Shown: positions 54,369-62,451, counted from the first letter of the stretch. The stretch is DNA of 64,000 nt from Streptomyces broussonetiae (GCF_009796285.1 NZ_CP047020.1:1550001-1614000), one strand, 5' to 3'. A program made the numbers and translations. The notes: a model not told the origin generated them from the sequence alone.

Positions 54369-55270
54369 AGGGCATACTCCTGGCGGGCGGGAACGGGACA
54401 CGGTTGCTGCCCCTCACCCTCGTCGGCTCCAAGCAGCTGGCTCCGGTCTACGACAAGCCCATGGTCTACTACCCGCTGTCCGTGCTCATGCTCACGGGTA
54501 TCGACGACGTCCTCATCATCGCCCGCCCCGCGGAGATCGGGCTGTTCCGCAAGCTGTTCGGGGACGGCAGCAGACTGGGCATGCGCATCGACTACGCGCC
54601 CCAGGAGCAGCCGCAGGGAATCGCCGACGCCTTCCTCGTCGGCGCCCGGCACATCAAGGGCGAGGACTGCGCTCTGATCCTGGGCGACAACCTCTTCCAC
54701 GGCGCCAGACTGCCCTCCCTGCTGCGCAGAACCGTCCGCGAGTTGCGCGGGTGCGCCCTTTTCGGCCACCAGGTCGCCGAGCCCCGGCACTTCGGTGTAG
54801 CCGAGATCGACGCGAAGGGCCAGCTCATCTCCATCGAGGAGAAACCCGATCATCCGCGCTCCAACCTCGCGATCCCGGGCCTGTACTTCTTCGACGACAC
54901 CGTGACGGACGTCGCACGTGGCCTGCGGCCCTCCGTGCGCGGCGAATTGGAGATCACCGATGTCCTGCGCGCGTATCTGGCCGAGGGACGTGCCGACCTG
55001 GTCTGGCTCGGCCGGGGCGTCACCTGGCTGGACGCCGGAACCCACGAATCCCTGCTCGATGCGGGCAGGTTCGTCCGGGACATCCAGCATCGCCAGGGCA
55101 TATGTCTCGGCTGCATCGAGGAGATCGCCATGTACATGGGCTTCATCGACGCGGAAGCCTGCTACCGGCTCGGCGCCGAGATGAAGAGTTCGCCCTACGG
55201 CCAGTACGTCATGAGGAGCGCCCGCGCCCACCAACTGAACCCGACGCCCTCCAAGTTCCTGGAGGAATGA
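54365..55270 (+). CDS. Glucose-1-phosphate thymidylyltransferase
   Basis: A 301-residue RmlA-type nucleotidyltransferase. It has GILLAGGNGTRLLPLT (nucleotide loop and catalytic Arg), SKQLAPVYDKPMVYYPLSVL, ALILGDNLFHG and WLDAGTHESLLDAG. It makes dTDP-glucose from glucose 1-phosphate and dTTP, the first step to the deoxysugar. GTG 54,365 overlaps the O-methyltransferase stop; its own stop overlaps the 4,6-dehydratase ATG by one base. RmlA enzymes end near residue 290, so the length is normal. Confidence 0.95.
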   Translation: MKGILLAGGNGTRLLPLTLVGSKQLAPVYDKPMVYYPLSVLMLTGIDDVLIIARPAEIGLFRKLFGDGSRLGMRIDYAPQEQPQGIADAFLVGARHIKGEDCALILGDNLFHGARLPSLLRRTVRELRGCALFGHQVAEPRHFGVAEIDAKGQLISIEEKPDHPRSNLAIPGLYFFDDTVTDVARGLRPSVRGELEITDVLRAYLAEGRADLVWLGRGVTWLDAGTHESLLDAGRFVRDIQHRQGICLGCIEEIAMYMGFIDAEACYRLGAEMKSSPYGQYVMRSARAHQLNPTPSKFLEE

Positions 55271-56241
55271 TGCATCTCCTCGTCACCGGAGCCGCCGGCT
55301 TCATCGGTTCCGCGTACATCCGGACGGCGCTCGCACCCGGCCCCGCCGAGGTCTCCCACATCACCGTGCTCGACAAGCTCACCTACGCGGGCAGGCTCGA
55401 CAACCTCGACCTCACGCACCCGCGCCTGAGCTTCGTCCAGGGCGACATCTGCGACGCCGAACTCGTCGACCGGCTCATGGCCCGCGCCGACCAGGTGGTG
55501 CACTTCGCGGCCGAGTCCCACGTAGACCGCTCCATCGCCGACGCGGACGCGTTCGTCCGCACCAACGTGACCGGCACCCAGACGCTTCTCGACGCGGCAC
55601 TGCGCCGGGGAGTCGACCGCTTCGTGCACGTGTCCACCGACGAGGTCTACGGGTCGATCGCGACCGGCCGGTCCACCGAGGAGGACGCCCTGGCTCCCAA
55701 CTCCCCCTACGCGGCCTCCAAGGCGGCCTCCGACCTGATCGCCCTCTCCTACCACCGCACCCACGGCCTGGACGTCCGGGTGACCCGCTGCTCCAACAAC
55801 TACGGGCCACGGCAATTCCCCGAGAAGGTCATTCCGTTGTTCGTCTCCCGGCTGCTCGCGGGCGGCACGGTGCCGCTCTACGGCGACGGCAAGAACGTAC
55901 GGGAATGGCTGCACGTCGAGGACCACTGCCGCGGCGTGGAACTGGTACGGACCAGCGGGCGTCCGGGCGAGGTCTACAACATCGGCGGTGGCACCGGTCT
56001 GAGCAACCTCGAACTGACCGAGCTGCTGCTCAAGGTCTGCGGCGGCAGCTGGGACCAGGTGCGTTACGTGGCGGATCGCAAGGGCCATGACCGGCGCTAT
56101 GCGATCAGCGACGACAAGGCCCGCAGCGAGCTGGGCTACCGCCCCCTTCGCGACTTCGAGTCCGGGCTCGCCGAGACGGTCTCCTGGTACCGGGACGACC
56201 GCTCCTGGTGGGAACCGCTCGCTCGTGGCCCCATGGCCTGA
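55270..56241 (+). CDS. dTDP-glucose 4,6-dehydratase
   Basis: A 323-residue extended SDR of the RmlB type. The NAD loop is LVTGAAGFIGSAYIRTAL, the substrate loop HFAAESHVDRSI, the catalytic Asp-Glu FVHVSTDEVYGS, and the YxxxK NSPYAASKAASDL. It produces dTDP-4-keto-6-deoxyglucose, the branch point for all later sugar enzymes in the cluster. I use the ATG at 55,270, four bases after GGAGG; ATG 55,267 is also in frame. It is the last biosynthetic gene of the cluster. Confidence 0.95.
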   Translation: MHLLVTGAAGFIGSAYIRTALAPGPAEVSHITVLDKLTYAGRLDNLDLTHPRLSFVQGDICDAELVDRLMARADQVVHFAAESHVDRSIADADAFVRTNVTGTQTLLDAALRRGVDRFVHVSTDEVYGSIATGRSTEEDALAPNSPYAASKAASDLIALSYHRTHGLDVRVTRCSNNYGPRQFPEKVIPLFVSRLLAGGTVPLYGDGKNVREWLHVEDHCRGVELVRTSGRPGEVYNIGGGTGLSNLELTELLLKVCGGSWDQVRYVADRKGHDRRYAISDDKARSELGYRPLRDFESGLAETVSWYRDDRSWWEPLARGPMA

Positions 56242-56307
56242 GGGCGGCATGCTTCACCGGGGACGGTTCTGGTTGCTCTCGCGGTAGGATGGGTACGCAC
56301 CCACGTA

Positions 56308-56323
56308 GTGGGCGTTCGCCCAT
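56308..56323. promoter_or_regulatory. Candidate TetR operator GTGGGC-N4-GCCCAT
   Basis: An inverted repeat (GTGGGC, spacer GTTC, GCCCAT) 45 bases upstream of the TetR-family gene, just downstream of a TAGGAT -10-like hexamer (56,285-56,290). TetR repressors usually bind palindromes in their own promoters. The core recurs inside the cluster at 17,522-17,537 and 22,237-22,252. Confidence 0.6.
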
Positions 56324-56367
56324 ATGGCAAGGGATGCCGGCCGGGCGACGCATGAGAGGATCTGTGA

Positions 56368-56970
56368 GTGCCGACTGGAGTGCACCTTCGTGACGCGCGT
56401 CAGCAGTTGTTCGACGCCGCCGAACGCGTACTTCTGCGGGACGGGGCGAACGGGCTGACCAGCCGGTCCGTCACCGACGAGGCGGGCTGCGCCAAAGGCG
56501 TCCTGCATCGGCACTTCACCGACTTCGACGCTTTCCTCACCGACCTCGTGCTCGACCGGGCAACGCAGCTTGAGATGCAGGCGAGTTCGCTGCGCGAGTC
56601 CGCGGGCAACGGCACGGTGGCCGACAACCTCACCAGTGCGCTGATCAGCCTGTTCGGACCGGTTCCGGTGGCAATCATCCCGCTCATCACCTTCCGGGAC
56701 GAGCTGCGCGCGCGGCTGCGGCAAGCCATGCCCGGAGGCGGCATCGCGATCCTCGCCCAGGCCACGACCGCGATCTCCGCATATCTGGCCGCCGAGCGTG
56801 AACTGGGCCGCATCGCGGCCGACGCCGACATCGACTCGCTCACCCTCTCCCTGGTCGGTGGCGGGCATCTCCTGTTCACGGACCGCGACCCCGGCCCGCC
56901 GGCCACGGCAGTAGTCCACAAGTTCGTGACAGCGGTCATCGCCGATGCCATGCAACGACGGCCCGCCTAG
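56368..56970 (+). CDS. TetR-family transcriptional regulator
   Basis: A 200-residue regulator. The N-terminal TetR HTH reads ARQQLFDAAERVLLRDGANG, then LTSRSVTDEAGCAKGVLHRH and FTDFDAFLTDLV. The C-terminal ligand domain is helical and Ala/Leu-rich. GTG 56,368 lies seven bases after GAGAGGA. It is at the right edge of the cluster, 126 bases after the 4,6-dehydratase gene. No exporter gene is adjacent, which is unusual for a TetR in an antibiotic cluster. The shared palindrome suggests it controls itself and at least two cluster loci. Confidence 0.92.
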   Translation: MPTGVHLRDARQQLFDAAERVLLRDGANGLTSRSVTDEAGCAKGVLHRHFTDFDAFLTDLVLDRATQLEMQASSLRESAGNGTVADNLTSALISLFGPVPVAIIPLITFRDELRARLRQAMPGGGIAILAQATTAISAYLAAERELGRIAADADIDSLTLSLVGGGHLLFTDRDPGPPATAVVHKFVTAVIADAMQRRPA

Positions 56971-57586
56971 GCGCTTGAGGCCTTCTCCTCCACGATTTGC
57001 CGTCCGTGCCACGGTCGCCGGCCGCTCGATGTCGAGGCGTTGGAAAAGGGCCTGCATGTCGATGCGGATCTTCTCGTAGTCGGGCCGATGCAGGCCCAGG
57101 TCGCGGAAGCCCGTCCGGCCCGCAGACTTCTGACACCGGCAAGGACGGCGGCGATGACCTCGCCGCACAGGGCGAGCGACGCGGCAATGACGCGGGCCGG
57201 TTGTGTACTCGGCGTTTCCGGTCGCCGCCTTCGCGCTCCGCGTCACTCCCCGGCCCGACATGCCGTACACCGTGGCGGCGGGCGGGGCATCCCCCTGCCA
57301 GGGATGACGGCCGCCGCCGGGGTCGCCTGCACGGTGTCCGTGCACACGTCGCCGCGGCACTCGGCCAGTCGGCGCTGTTCCTGACCCTCCGGCAACCCAC
57401 GAGGCGCCGCCCCGGGCACGCGCGGCCCCTCCGCCACTCCTCACGGTCAGGGCGTTCCGGGGCGACGGCGGTTCCGCCGAGGACGAGGCGGCACCGGGGA
57501 CCGGGCACAGGCAGGCGCACCTGCGGGGCACCCTGGATCGTCAACCACTGGTTGACACCCCCAAGAGTGCAACCTACGGTTGACAC
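56971..57586. other. 616-base gap at the right edge of the cluster
   Basis: No intact gene. The reverse strand near 57,000-57,125 has a protein-like stretch (RTGFRDLGLHRPDYEKIRID then LFQRLDIERPATVARTA) without a start or a family I recognise, possibly the end of a lost gene. The last 50 bases hold the promoter/operator of the following gene. Confidence 0.45.
57540..57586 (+). promoter_or_regulatory. Leaderless promoter with two palindromic operators
   Basis: TTGACA (57,552-57,557), a 17-base spacer and TACGGT (57,575-57,580) form a good vegetative promoter. Transcription would begin at or next to the ATG at 57,587, so the mRNA is probably leaderless; no ribosome site is present. GTCAACC-ACT-GGTTGAC (57,540-57,556) covers the -35 and CAACC-TAC-GGTTG (57,570-57,582) covers the -10. 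The same half-site GGTTG in both suggests repression by one dimeric regulator, perhaps the gene's own product. Confidence 0.65.
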
Positions 57587-58342
57587 ATGGCGACCAACCC
57601 GAACATCACGGCATCCGTACGCCTCGACGACCTCATCGAGGCCATCAAGAAGGTTCACCCCGAACCCCTGGACCAGCTCCAGGACGCGGTGATCGCCGCC
57701 GATCACCTCGGCGACGTGGCCGACCATCTGATCGGCCACTTCGTCGACCAGGCCCGCCGCTCCGGCGCGTCCTGGACCGAGATCGGCAAGAGCATGGGCG
57801 TGACCCGGCAGGCGGCACAGAAGCGGTTCGTGCCGAAGGAGTCCAGCGACCTCGACCCCAACCAGGGCTTCAGCCGCTACACCACGCGCGCGCGGAACGT
57901 GGTCGTGGCCGCGCACAACGAGGCGGTGGCGGCCCGCAACCCCGAGTGCCGGCCCGAGCACCTGGTCCTCGGCCTGCTGGCCGACCCGGAGGGCCTGGCC
58001 GCGACGGCGATCACCGTGCAGGGCGTCCTGCTCGACTCCGTCCGACAGGCCGCGACCGCCGCGCTCCCGCCCGCCGCGGACGACGTACCCGACCTGATCC
58101 CCTACGCGCCCGAGGCCAAGAAGGCGCTGGAACTCACCTTCCGCGAGGCCCTGCGGCTCGGCCACAACTACATCGGCACCGAGCACATCCTGCTGGCGCT
58201 CCTGGAGCAGGAGAACGGCCAGGGCGTCCTCAGCGGCCTCGGCATCACCAAGGCCGGGACCGAGACGTACCTCGCCAAGGTTCTCGCGCTGCTGACGCAG
58301 CAGCGCGGCCCACTGGCCGACCCGACCTCATCGGAGGACTGA
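57587..58342 (+). CDS. Clp N-terminal domain protein with helix-turn-helix segment
   Basis: A 251-residue protein with no ATPase module. The N-terminal part contains ASWTEIGKSMGVTRQAAQKR, a helix-turn-helix-like segment. From about residue 95 two Clp_N repeats follow: RNVVVAAHNEAVAARNPECR with PEHLVLGLLADPEG, and KALELTFREALRLGHNYIGT with EHILLALLEQENG. Such domains bind Clp substrates or partners, so the protein may be a regulator linked to ClpC-type proteolysis. The promoter appears leaderless and carries two palindromes, and the HTH suggests autoregulation. It is transcribed alone. Confidence 0.9.
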   Translation: MATNPNITASVRLDDLIEAIKKVHPEPLDQLQDAVIAADHLGDVADHLIGHFVDQARRSGASWTEIGKSMGVTRQAAQKRFVPKESSDLDPNQGFSRYTTRARNVVVAAHNEAVAARNPECRPEHLVLGLLADPEGLAATAITVQGVLLDSVRQAATAALPPAADDVPDLIPYAPEAKKALELTFREALRLGHNYIGTEHILLALLEQENGQGVLSGLGITKAGTETYLAKVLALLTQQRGPLADPTSSED

Positions 58343-58425
58343 AAGCGAAGGTCACGGCGCTTGTCAGCGCGACCTGTCCACCCTCGGGGTCCAGCCGCGC
58401 CTGCTCGCCACGCGGTTGCGAGCAG

Positions 58426-58459
58426 AGCGGTGCTACGACATCAGCGGTGCTACGACATC
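58426..58459. repeat. 17-bp direct repeat, two copies
   Basis: AGCGGTGCTACGACATC occurs twice in tandem with no spacer (58,426-58,442 and 58,443-58,459), about 320 bases before the RNase J start. It could be a slippage duplication or a tandem binding site. Confidence 0.8.
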
Positions 58460-58608
58460 GAGGACGCCGATCCACTCCTGCTGGGCCACGAGAGCCGGCA
58501 CGGCGAGCCGCGTTCGGCCGCCGCCCCGGCCCGCCTCCGGGGCGGCCCCGTACCGTCCGATGCGCCACAGCGCGCGGCCGGGCCTGCCCTCTGCAGTGCA
58601 GCCAAAGC

Positions 58609-58669
58609 GCATCAGCCGCCGAAGAAGCTCAGCCGCACCTGACGGTTGGCGTTGTCCCTGTTCGTGTCC
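58609..58669 (-). pseudogene. YjbQ C-terminal relic
   Basis: The reverse strand encodes [19 protein letters not shown] and a stop. This is nearly the same as the end of the intact YjbQ gene ([18 protein letters not shown]) 3.3 kb to the right, and the DNA is nearly identical over about 45 bases. Nothing of the remaining 120 residues is left. Confidence 0.7.
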
Positions 58670-58778
58670 GCCGACCTCCGATGAGGCAACCCTCAGCACA
58701 GACGGGCTCTTGCCCCTGCAGAGAGAGTCACACAGGCAGTGGATCACCCTGTCCGGCTCTCCGGGTACCGTCAGGGGC

Positions 58779-60464
58779 ATGAGTCATCCGCACCCCGAGC
58801 TGAAAGCCGCCCCGCCCCTTCCCGAAGGAGGGCTGCGGGTCATCGCCCTGGGCGGCCTGGGTGAGATCGGCCGCAACATGACCGTCTTCGAGCACGCGGG
58901 CAAGCTGCTCATCGTCGACTGCGGCGTGCTGTTCCCCGAGGAGACCCAGCCCGGCGTGGACGTGATCCTGCCGGACTTCACCTCGATCCGGGACCGGCTG
59001 GACGACATCGTGGCCGTGGTCCTCACCCACGGCCACGAGGACCACATCGGCGGCGTGCCGTACCTGCTGCGCGAGCGGTCCGACATTCCCGTCGTCGGCT
59101 CCAAGCTGACGCTGGCGTTCCTGGAGGCCAAGCTCAAGGAACACGGCATCCGGCCGCGCACGGTGCGGGTGCGGGAGGGCGACCGGCGCGGCCTCGGGCC
59201 CTTCGACTGCGAGTTCGTGGCGGTCAACCACTCCATCCCCGACAGCCTCGCGGTCGCGATCCGCACCCGGGCCGGGATGGTGCTGCACACCGGCGACTTC
59301 AAGATGGACCAGTTCCCTCTCGACGACCGCATCACCGATCTGCGTGCCTTCGCCCGCCTCGGCGAGGAGGGCGTGGACCTGTTCCTCACCGACTCCACCA
59401 ATGCCGAAGTACCCGGCTTCACCACCTCCGAGCGTGAGCTGAACCCTGCGATCGAGCAGGTGATGCGCACCGCGCCGCGCCGGGTCATCGTCTCCAGCTT
59501 CGCCAGCCACGTGCACCGCATCCAGCAGGTCCTGGACGCCGCCCACCAGCACGGCCGCAAGGTCGCCTTCGTCGGCCGGTCGATGGTCCGCAACATGGGC
59601 ATCGCCCGTGACCTGGGCTATCTGAAGGTCCCCTCCGGTCTGGTCGTGAGCACGAAGGAGCTGGAGAAGCTCCCGGACCACAAGATCACGCTGGTGTGCA
59701 CCGGCTCCCAGGGCGAACCGATGGCCGCGCTGTCACGGATGGCCAACCGCGACCACATGATCCGCATCGGCAAGGACGACACCGTCCTGCTCGCCAGCTC
59801 CCTCATCCCCGGCAACGAGAACGCCATCTACCGGGTGATCAACGGACTCACCCGGTGGGGCGCCCACGTGGTCCACAAGGGCAACGCCAAGGTGCACGTC
59901 TCCGGGCACGCCAGCGCCGGCGAACTCGTCTACTGCTACAACATCGTCAAACCCCGCAACGTCATGCCCGTGCACGGCGAATGGCGCCACCTGCGGGCCA
60001 ACGCCGACCTCGCCATCCGCACCGGTGTCGACCCCGACCGGGTCGTCATCGCCGAGGACGGCGTCGTCGTCGACCTGGTCGACGGACGCGCGTCCATCAC
60101 CGGCAAGGTCCCCGCCGGCAACGTCTACGTGGACGGCATGGAAGTCGGCGGCGCCACCGAGGCGTCCCTCAAGGACCGACTCACCCTCGCCGCCGAAGGC
60201 GTGGTCACGGTGGTGGCGATCGTCGACGCGGACACCGGCGCCCTCGCCGAGGCCCCCGACTTCCTGGCCCGCGGCTTCGTCCACGACGACACCACCTTCG
60301 AGCCGGTCGTCCCCGTCATCGAGAAGACCCTGGCCACCGCGGCCGAGGAAGGCGTCGGGGACGCACGCCAACTCGAACAACTCATCGCCCGCGCCGTGGC
60401 GAACTGGGCGTTCCGCACCCACCGCCGCAAGCCCCTCATCATCCCCGTCATCATCGACGCCTGA
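58779..60464 (+). CDS. rnj: Ribonuclease J
   Basis: A 561-residue beta-CASP metallo-beta-lactamase nuclease. The zinc motif is VVLTHGHEDHIGG, then VNHSIPDS, HTGDFKMDQ and DSTNAEVPG. The beta-CASP part has IVSSFASHVHRIQQVLDAA, VFVGRSM-like AFVGRSMVRNM, CTGSQGEPMAALSRMANRDH and HVSGHASAGEL. A C-terminal domain starts about residue 450. It performs 5'-to-3' exonuclease and endonuclease steps in rRNA maturation and mRNA decay. The start is ATG 58,779 (MSHPHPELK), giving the standard actinobacterial length. It is chromosomal and not part of the cluster. Confidence 0.96.
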   Translation: MSHPHPELKAAPPLPEGGLRVIALGGLGEIGRNMTVFEHAGKLLIVDCGVLFPEETQPGVDVILPDFTSIRDRLDDIVAVVLTHGHEDHIGGVPYLLRERSDIPVVGSKLTLAFLEAKLKEHGIRPRTVRVREGDRRGLGPFDCEFVAVNHSIPDSLAVAIRTRAGMVLHTGDFKMDQFPLDDRITDLRAFARLGEEGVDLFLTDSTNAEVPGFTTSERELNPAIEQVMRTAPRRVIVSSFASHVHRIQQVLDAAHQHGRKVAFVGRSMVRNMGIARDLGYLKVPSGLVVSTKELEKLPDHKITLVCTGSQGEPMAALSRMANRDHMIRIGKDDTVLLASSLIPGNENAIYRVINGLTRWGAHVVHKGNAKVHVSGHASAGELVYCYNIVKPRNVMPVHGEWRHLRANADLAIRTGVDPDRVVIAEDGVVVDLVDGRASITGKVPAGNVYVDGMEVGGATEASLKDRLTLAAEGVVTVVAIVDADTGALAEAPDFLARGFVHDDTTFEPVVPVIEKTLATAAEEGVGDARQLEQLIARAVANWAFRTHRRKPLIIPVIIDA

Positions 60465-60888
60465 ACCACAGCCCCGGCAGCACGATCCCCGTTCCGGTCG
60501 CGGCCCCGCCAGCACCGAGGTCGGGCACGGCCGGACCGGTCGGTGGCGAGGCCGCCGGGCTCGACGAGGCGGATCGCCTCGCCGTGGGCGGCCGACAGGT
60601 CCGCGAGGGAGTCGGTGTTACGGGCGACGGCCCTGTCGCCGTGCGCCAGGGCCGCCTGCGCGAACTCGCGGCCGAAGCCGCGGGAGGAACCGGTGACACA
60701 GCGGCGGTGCACCCCGCCCAGAGGTTCCGAGCCAACCGCGTCTGGGCCATTCTTCCCAGGCCAGTCCGCCGGCTACGCCTCGCCCGCGACGCGCGCACGG
60801 ACAAGCGCACGTCGCGGACCACTGCACGGGAGGCACGACTGGACAGCGCGAGTGCCGGTGAAGCCGTCAGATAGCGGGACTCACCGAC
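60465..60888. other. Gap containing an SDR relic
   Basis: 424 bases after RNase J. The only recognisable content is the short-chain dehydrogenase relic at 60,513-60,712 on the reverse strand. From 60,713 to 60,888 I see nothing. Confidence 0.5.
60513..60712 (-). pseudogene. Short-chain dehydrogenase/reductase relic
   Basis: The reverse strand reads RRCVTGSSRGFGREFAQAAL (TGxxxGxG cofactor loop) and ARNTDSLADLSAAHGE, then jumps to RLVEPGGLATD, which belongs near the C-terminus of this SDR subgroup. The central region with the catalytic Ser-Tyr-Lys is deleted. About 65 of 280 residues remain. Confidence 0.65.
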
Positions 60889-61131
60889 TCAGCCGCCGCT
60901 CTTGCGCCTGAACGACCGCTGGCTCGCAGCCGGGCCATGCGCCGAACGCACCTTCGACGCGTCCGACTTGGCGGCAACATCAGCGGCGTCCGCCTGCACA
61001 CCGCGCTTGCGCGCCAGGGCTTCGCGGAACTTGCGCTTGAGGTCGTAGTTGCCGTCGCTGTCCGGCTCCAGAGGGGACGTCTCGGGGGCAGCAGGCTCCG
61101 AATCTTCCATAGATACGGGCTCTGTGGTCAT
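60889..61131 (-). CDS. DUF5302 domain-containing protein
   Basis: An 80-residue acidic-then-basic protein. The family signature is DLKRKFREALARKRGVQADA followed by SAHGPAASQRSFRRKSGG at the C-terminus. The start is ATG 61,131, four bases after a strong AGGAGGT. The family is small, restricted to actinobacteria and without known function; the basic tail suggests RNA or nucleoid contact, but that is a guess. Confidence 0.9.
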   Translation of the reverse strand: MTTEPVSMEDSEPAAPETSPLEPDSDGNYDLKRKFREALARKRGVQADAADVAAKSDASKVRSAHGPAASQRSFRRKSGG

Positions 61132-61336
61132 GGTGACCTCCTGGGTTCGGGGGTGGGCAAGCACAGCTTGTCATGCTGGGCGCAGTGCGAGGCGCCGGCA
61201 ACGTCGTCCTGCCCCGTTTCGGCGGGTATCCCTCTCGCGGCCAAAGGCGTTGACTTTGCAGGTGAGGCGCGCAGGACGGCTTCGGACCGGGCCGAGGGTT
61301 GTCGATCCCGTGGCCGGGCCGCCAGGGCAACGGCTC

Positions 61337-61857
61337 TCAGCCGTTGCGACGCACGAGGGCGGCCCTGCGGGCCTCGGCGAGCTTGCGGGCCTCGCCCGCC
61401 TTTCGGGACCTGCCGCCGGCGCCTCGGGAGGTGTCCTTGCTGGCCCCGAGACCGCGGAAGGGAGCGTTGGTGTTCTTGGGCCGGGGGACGGCGGGCCCGC
61501 CGTCGAGCGGGATCCCGGAGGGAGACTTGGCGCCGGTGATCCGGCTCAGTTCCGCTTCGCCCGAGCGCACCTTGGTGACGGTCGGCTCGATGCCGGCCCC
61601 CGCCATCATGCGGCTCGTCTCGCGGCGCCGGCCCGCCGGCACGAGCGTGACCACGCTGCGTACGGCGCCAGCGCCTGGGTGACCTGTTGGGCCGGCTCCC
61701 GGGTGGGCACAAGGATCGGAGCCAGGGGCTGCTTCGGTTCGGCGCGCCGCCCGGCTGTACGTGTCAGCAGCGGCAGGCCGAAGGCGAGCGTCTTGCCCGA
61801 TCCGGTGCGCCCACGTCCCAGGATGTCGCGCCCCTCCAGGGCATCGGGCAGGACCAA
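61337..61857 (-). pseudogene. DEAD-box helicase relic, internally deleted
   Basis: Two frames hold the two ends of a helicase close to the intact gene at 6,595-8,079. The N-terminal piece has [20 protein letters not shown] and [13 protein letters not shown]. After a frame change near 61,660 the C-terminal piece reads KVRSGEAELSRITGAKSPSG and ends in AEARRAALVRRNG. The DEAD, SAT and HRxGR motifs and about 250 residues are missing, as is the first part before motif I. Confidence 0.75.
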
Positions 61858-61906
61858 GGGGCATTGGGTGCGGCCGGAATCCGACGCTACAGTCCCATCA
61901 CGTACA

Positions 61907-62329
61907 TCAGCCGAGGAAGCTCAACCGCACCTGACGGTTGGGATTGTCCCTGTTCGTGTCGACGAGGCACACCGACTGCCAGGTGCCCAGCTCCAGGCGT
62001 CCGCCGATGACCGGGAGGGTCGCGTGTGGTGGGACGAGGGCCGGGAGGACGTGGTCGCGGCCGTGGCCGGGGCTGCCGTGGCGGTGCTGCCAGCGGTCGT
62101 CGGCGGGGAGCAGGGTGTGCAGGGCGGCGAGGAGGTCGTCGTCACTGCCGGCCCCCGTCTCGATGACGGCGATTCCGGCGGTGGCGTGCGGGACGAAGAG
62201 GTTGAGCAGTCCGTCGCGGCCGGCCGCCACCTCGCGCAGGAAGCCGTCGCAGTCGGAGGTGAGATCGACGACCCGCTCCCGCGAGCCGGTGGCGACGTGC
62301 AGAATTCGAGTGGTGAAGGCATCTGGCAT
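61907..62329 (-). CDS. YjbQ family protein (secondary thiamine-phosphate synthase)
   Basis: A 140-residue UPF0047/YjbQ protein. The metal/ligand motifs are [20 protein letters not shown], the His-rich loop [20 protein letters not shown] and the C-terminal [20 protein letters not shown]. The E. coli homologue has weak thiamine-phosphate synthase activity; the physiological role is uncertain. I start it at ATG 62,329, with AGGATGAG eight bases upstream; an ATG at 62,347 is possible. It diverges from the sulfonate operon leader. A relic of the same gene end lies at 58,609. Confidence 0.92.
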   Translation of the reverse strand: MPDAFTTRILHVATGSRERVVDLTSDCDGFLREVAAGRDGLLNLFVPHATAGIAVIETGAGSDDDLLAALHTLLPADDRWQHRHGSPGHGRDHVLPALVPPHATLPVIGGRLELGTWQSVCLVDTNRDNPNRQVRLSFLG

Positions 62330-62414
62330 GGGCTCATCCTGACCCATGCACCGGGTTCTCCCCTCCGTGGCAGGACCGTTTCCTGATACACGTGGTCCAC
62401 CAGGCGAGACACCG

Positions 62415-62451
62415 TTGACCGTCGCACGCTCATCTGGCTACGTTCTGCCGC
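62415..62451 (+). promoter_or_regulatory. Candidate promoter of the ssu leader, leaderless
   Basis: TTGACC (62,415-62,420), an 18-base spacer, and TACGTT (62,439-62,444). The transcription start would fall at or next to the ATG at 62,452, so the leader peptide would be translated from a leaderless mRNA. Confidence 0.55.

Larger units (their letters stand above)
58343..58778. other. Region upstream of RNase J with a tandem duplication and a YjbQ relic
   Basis: 436 bases without an intact gene. It holds a 17-bp tandem duplication (58,426-58,459) and, on the reverse strand at about 58,609-58,669, the last 18 codons of a YjbQ-like gene. The promoter for RNase J must lie in its right half; I cannot define it. 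Confidence 0.55.
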
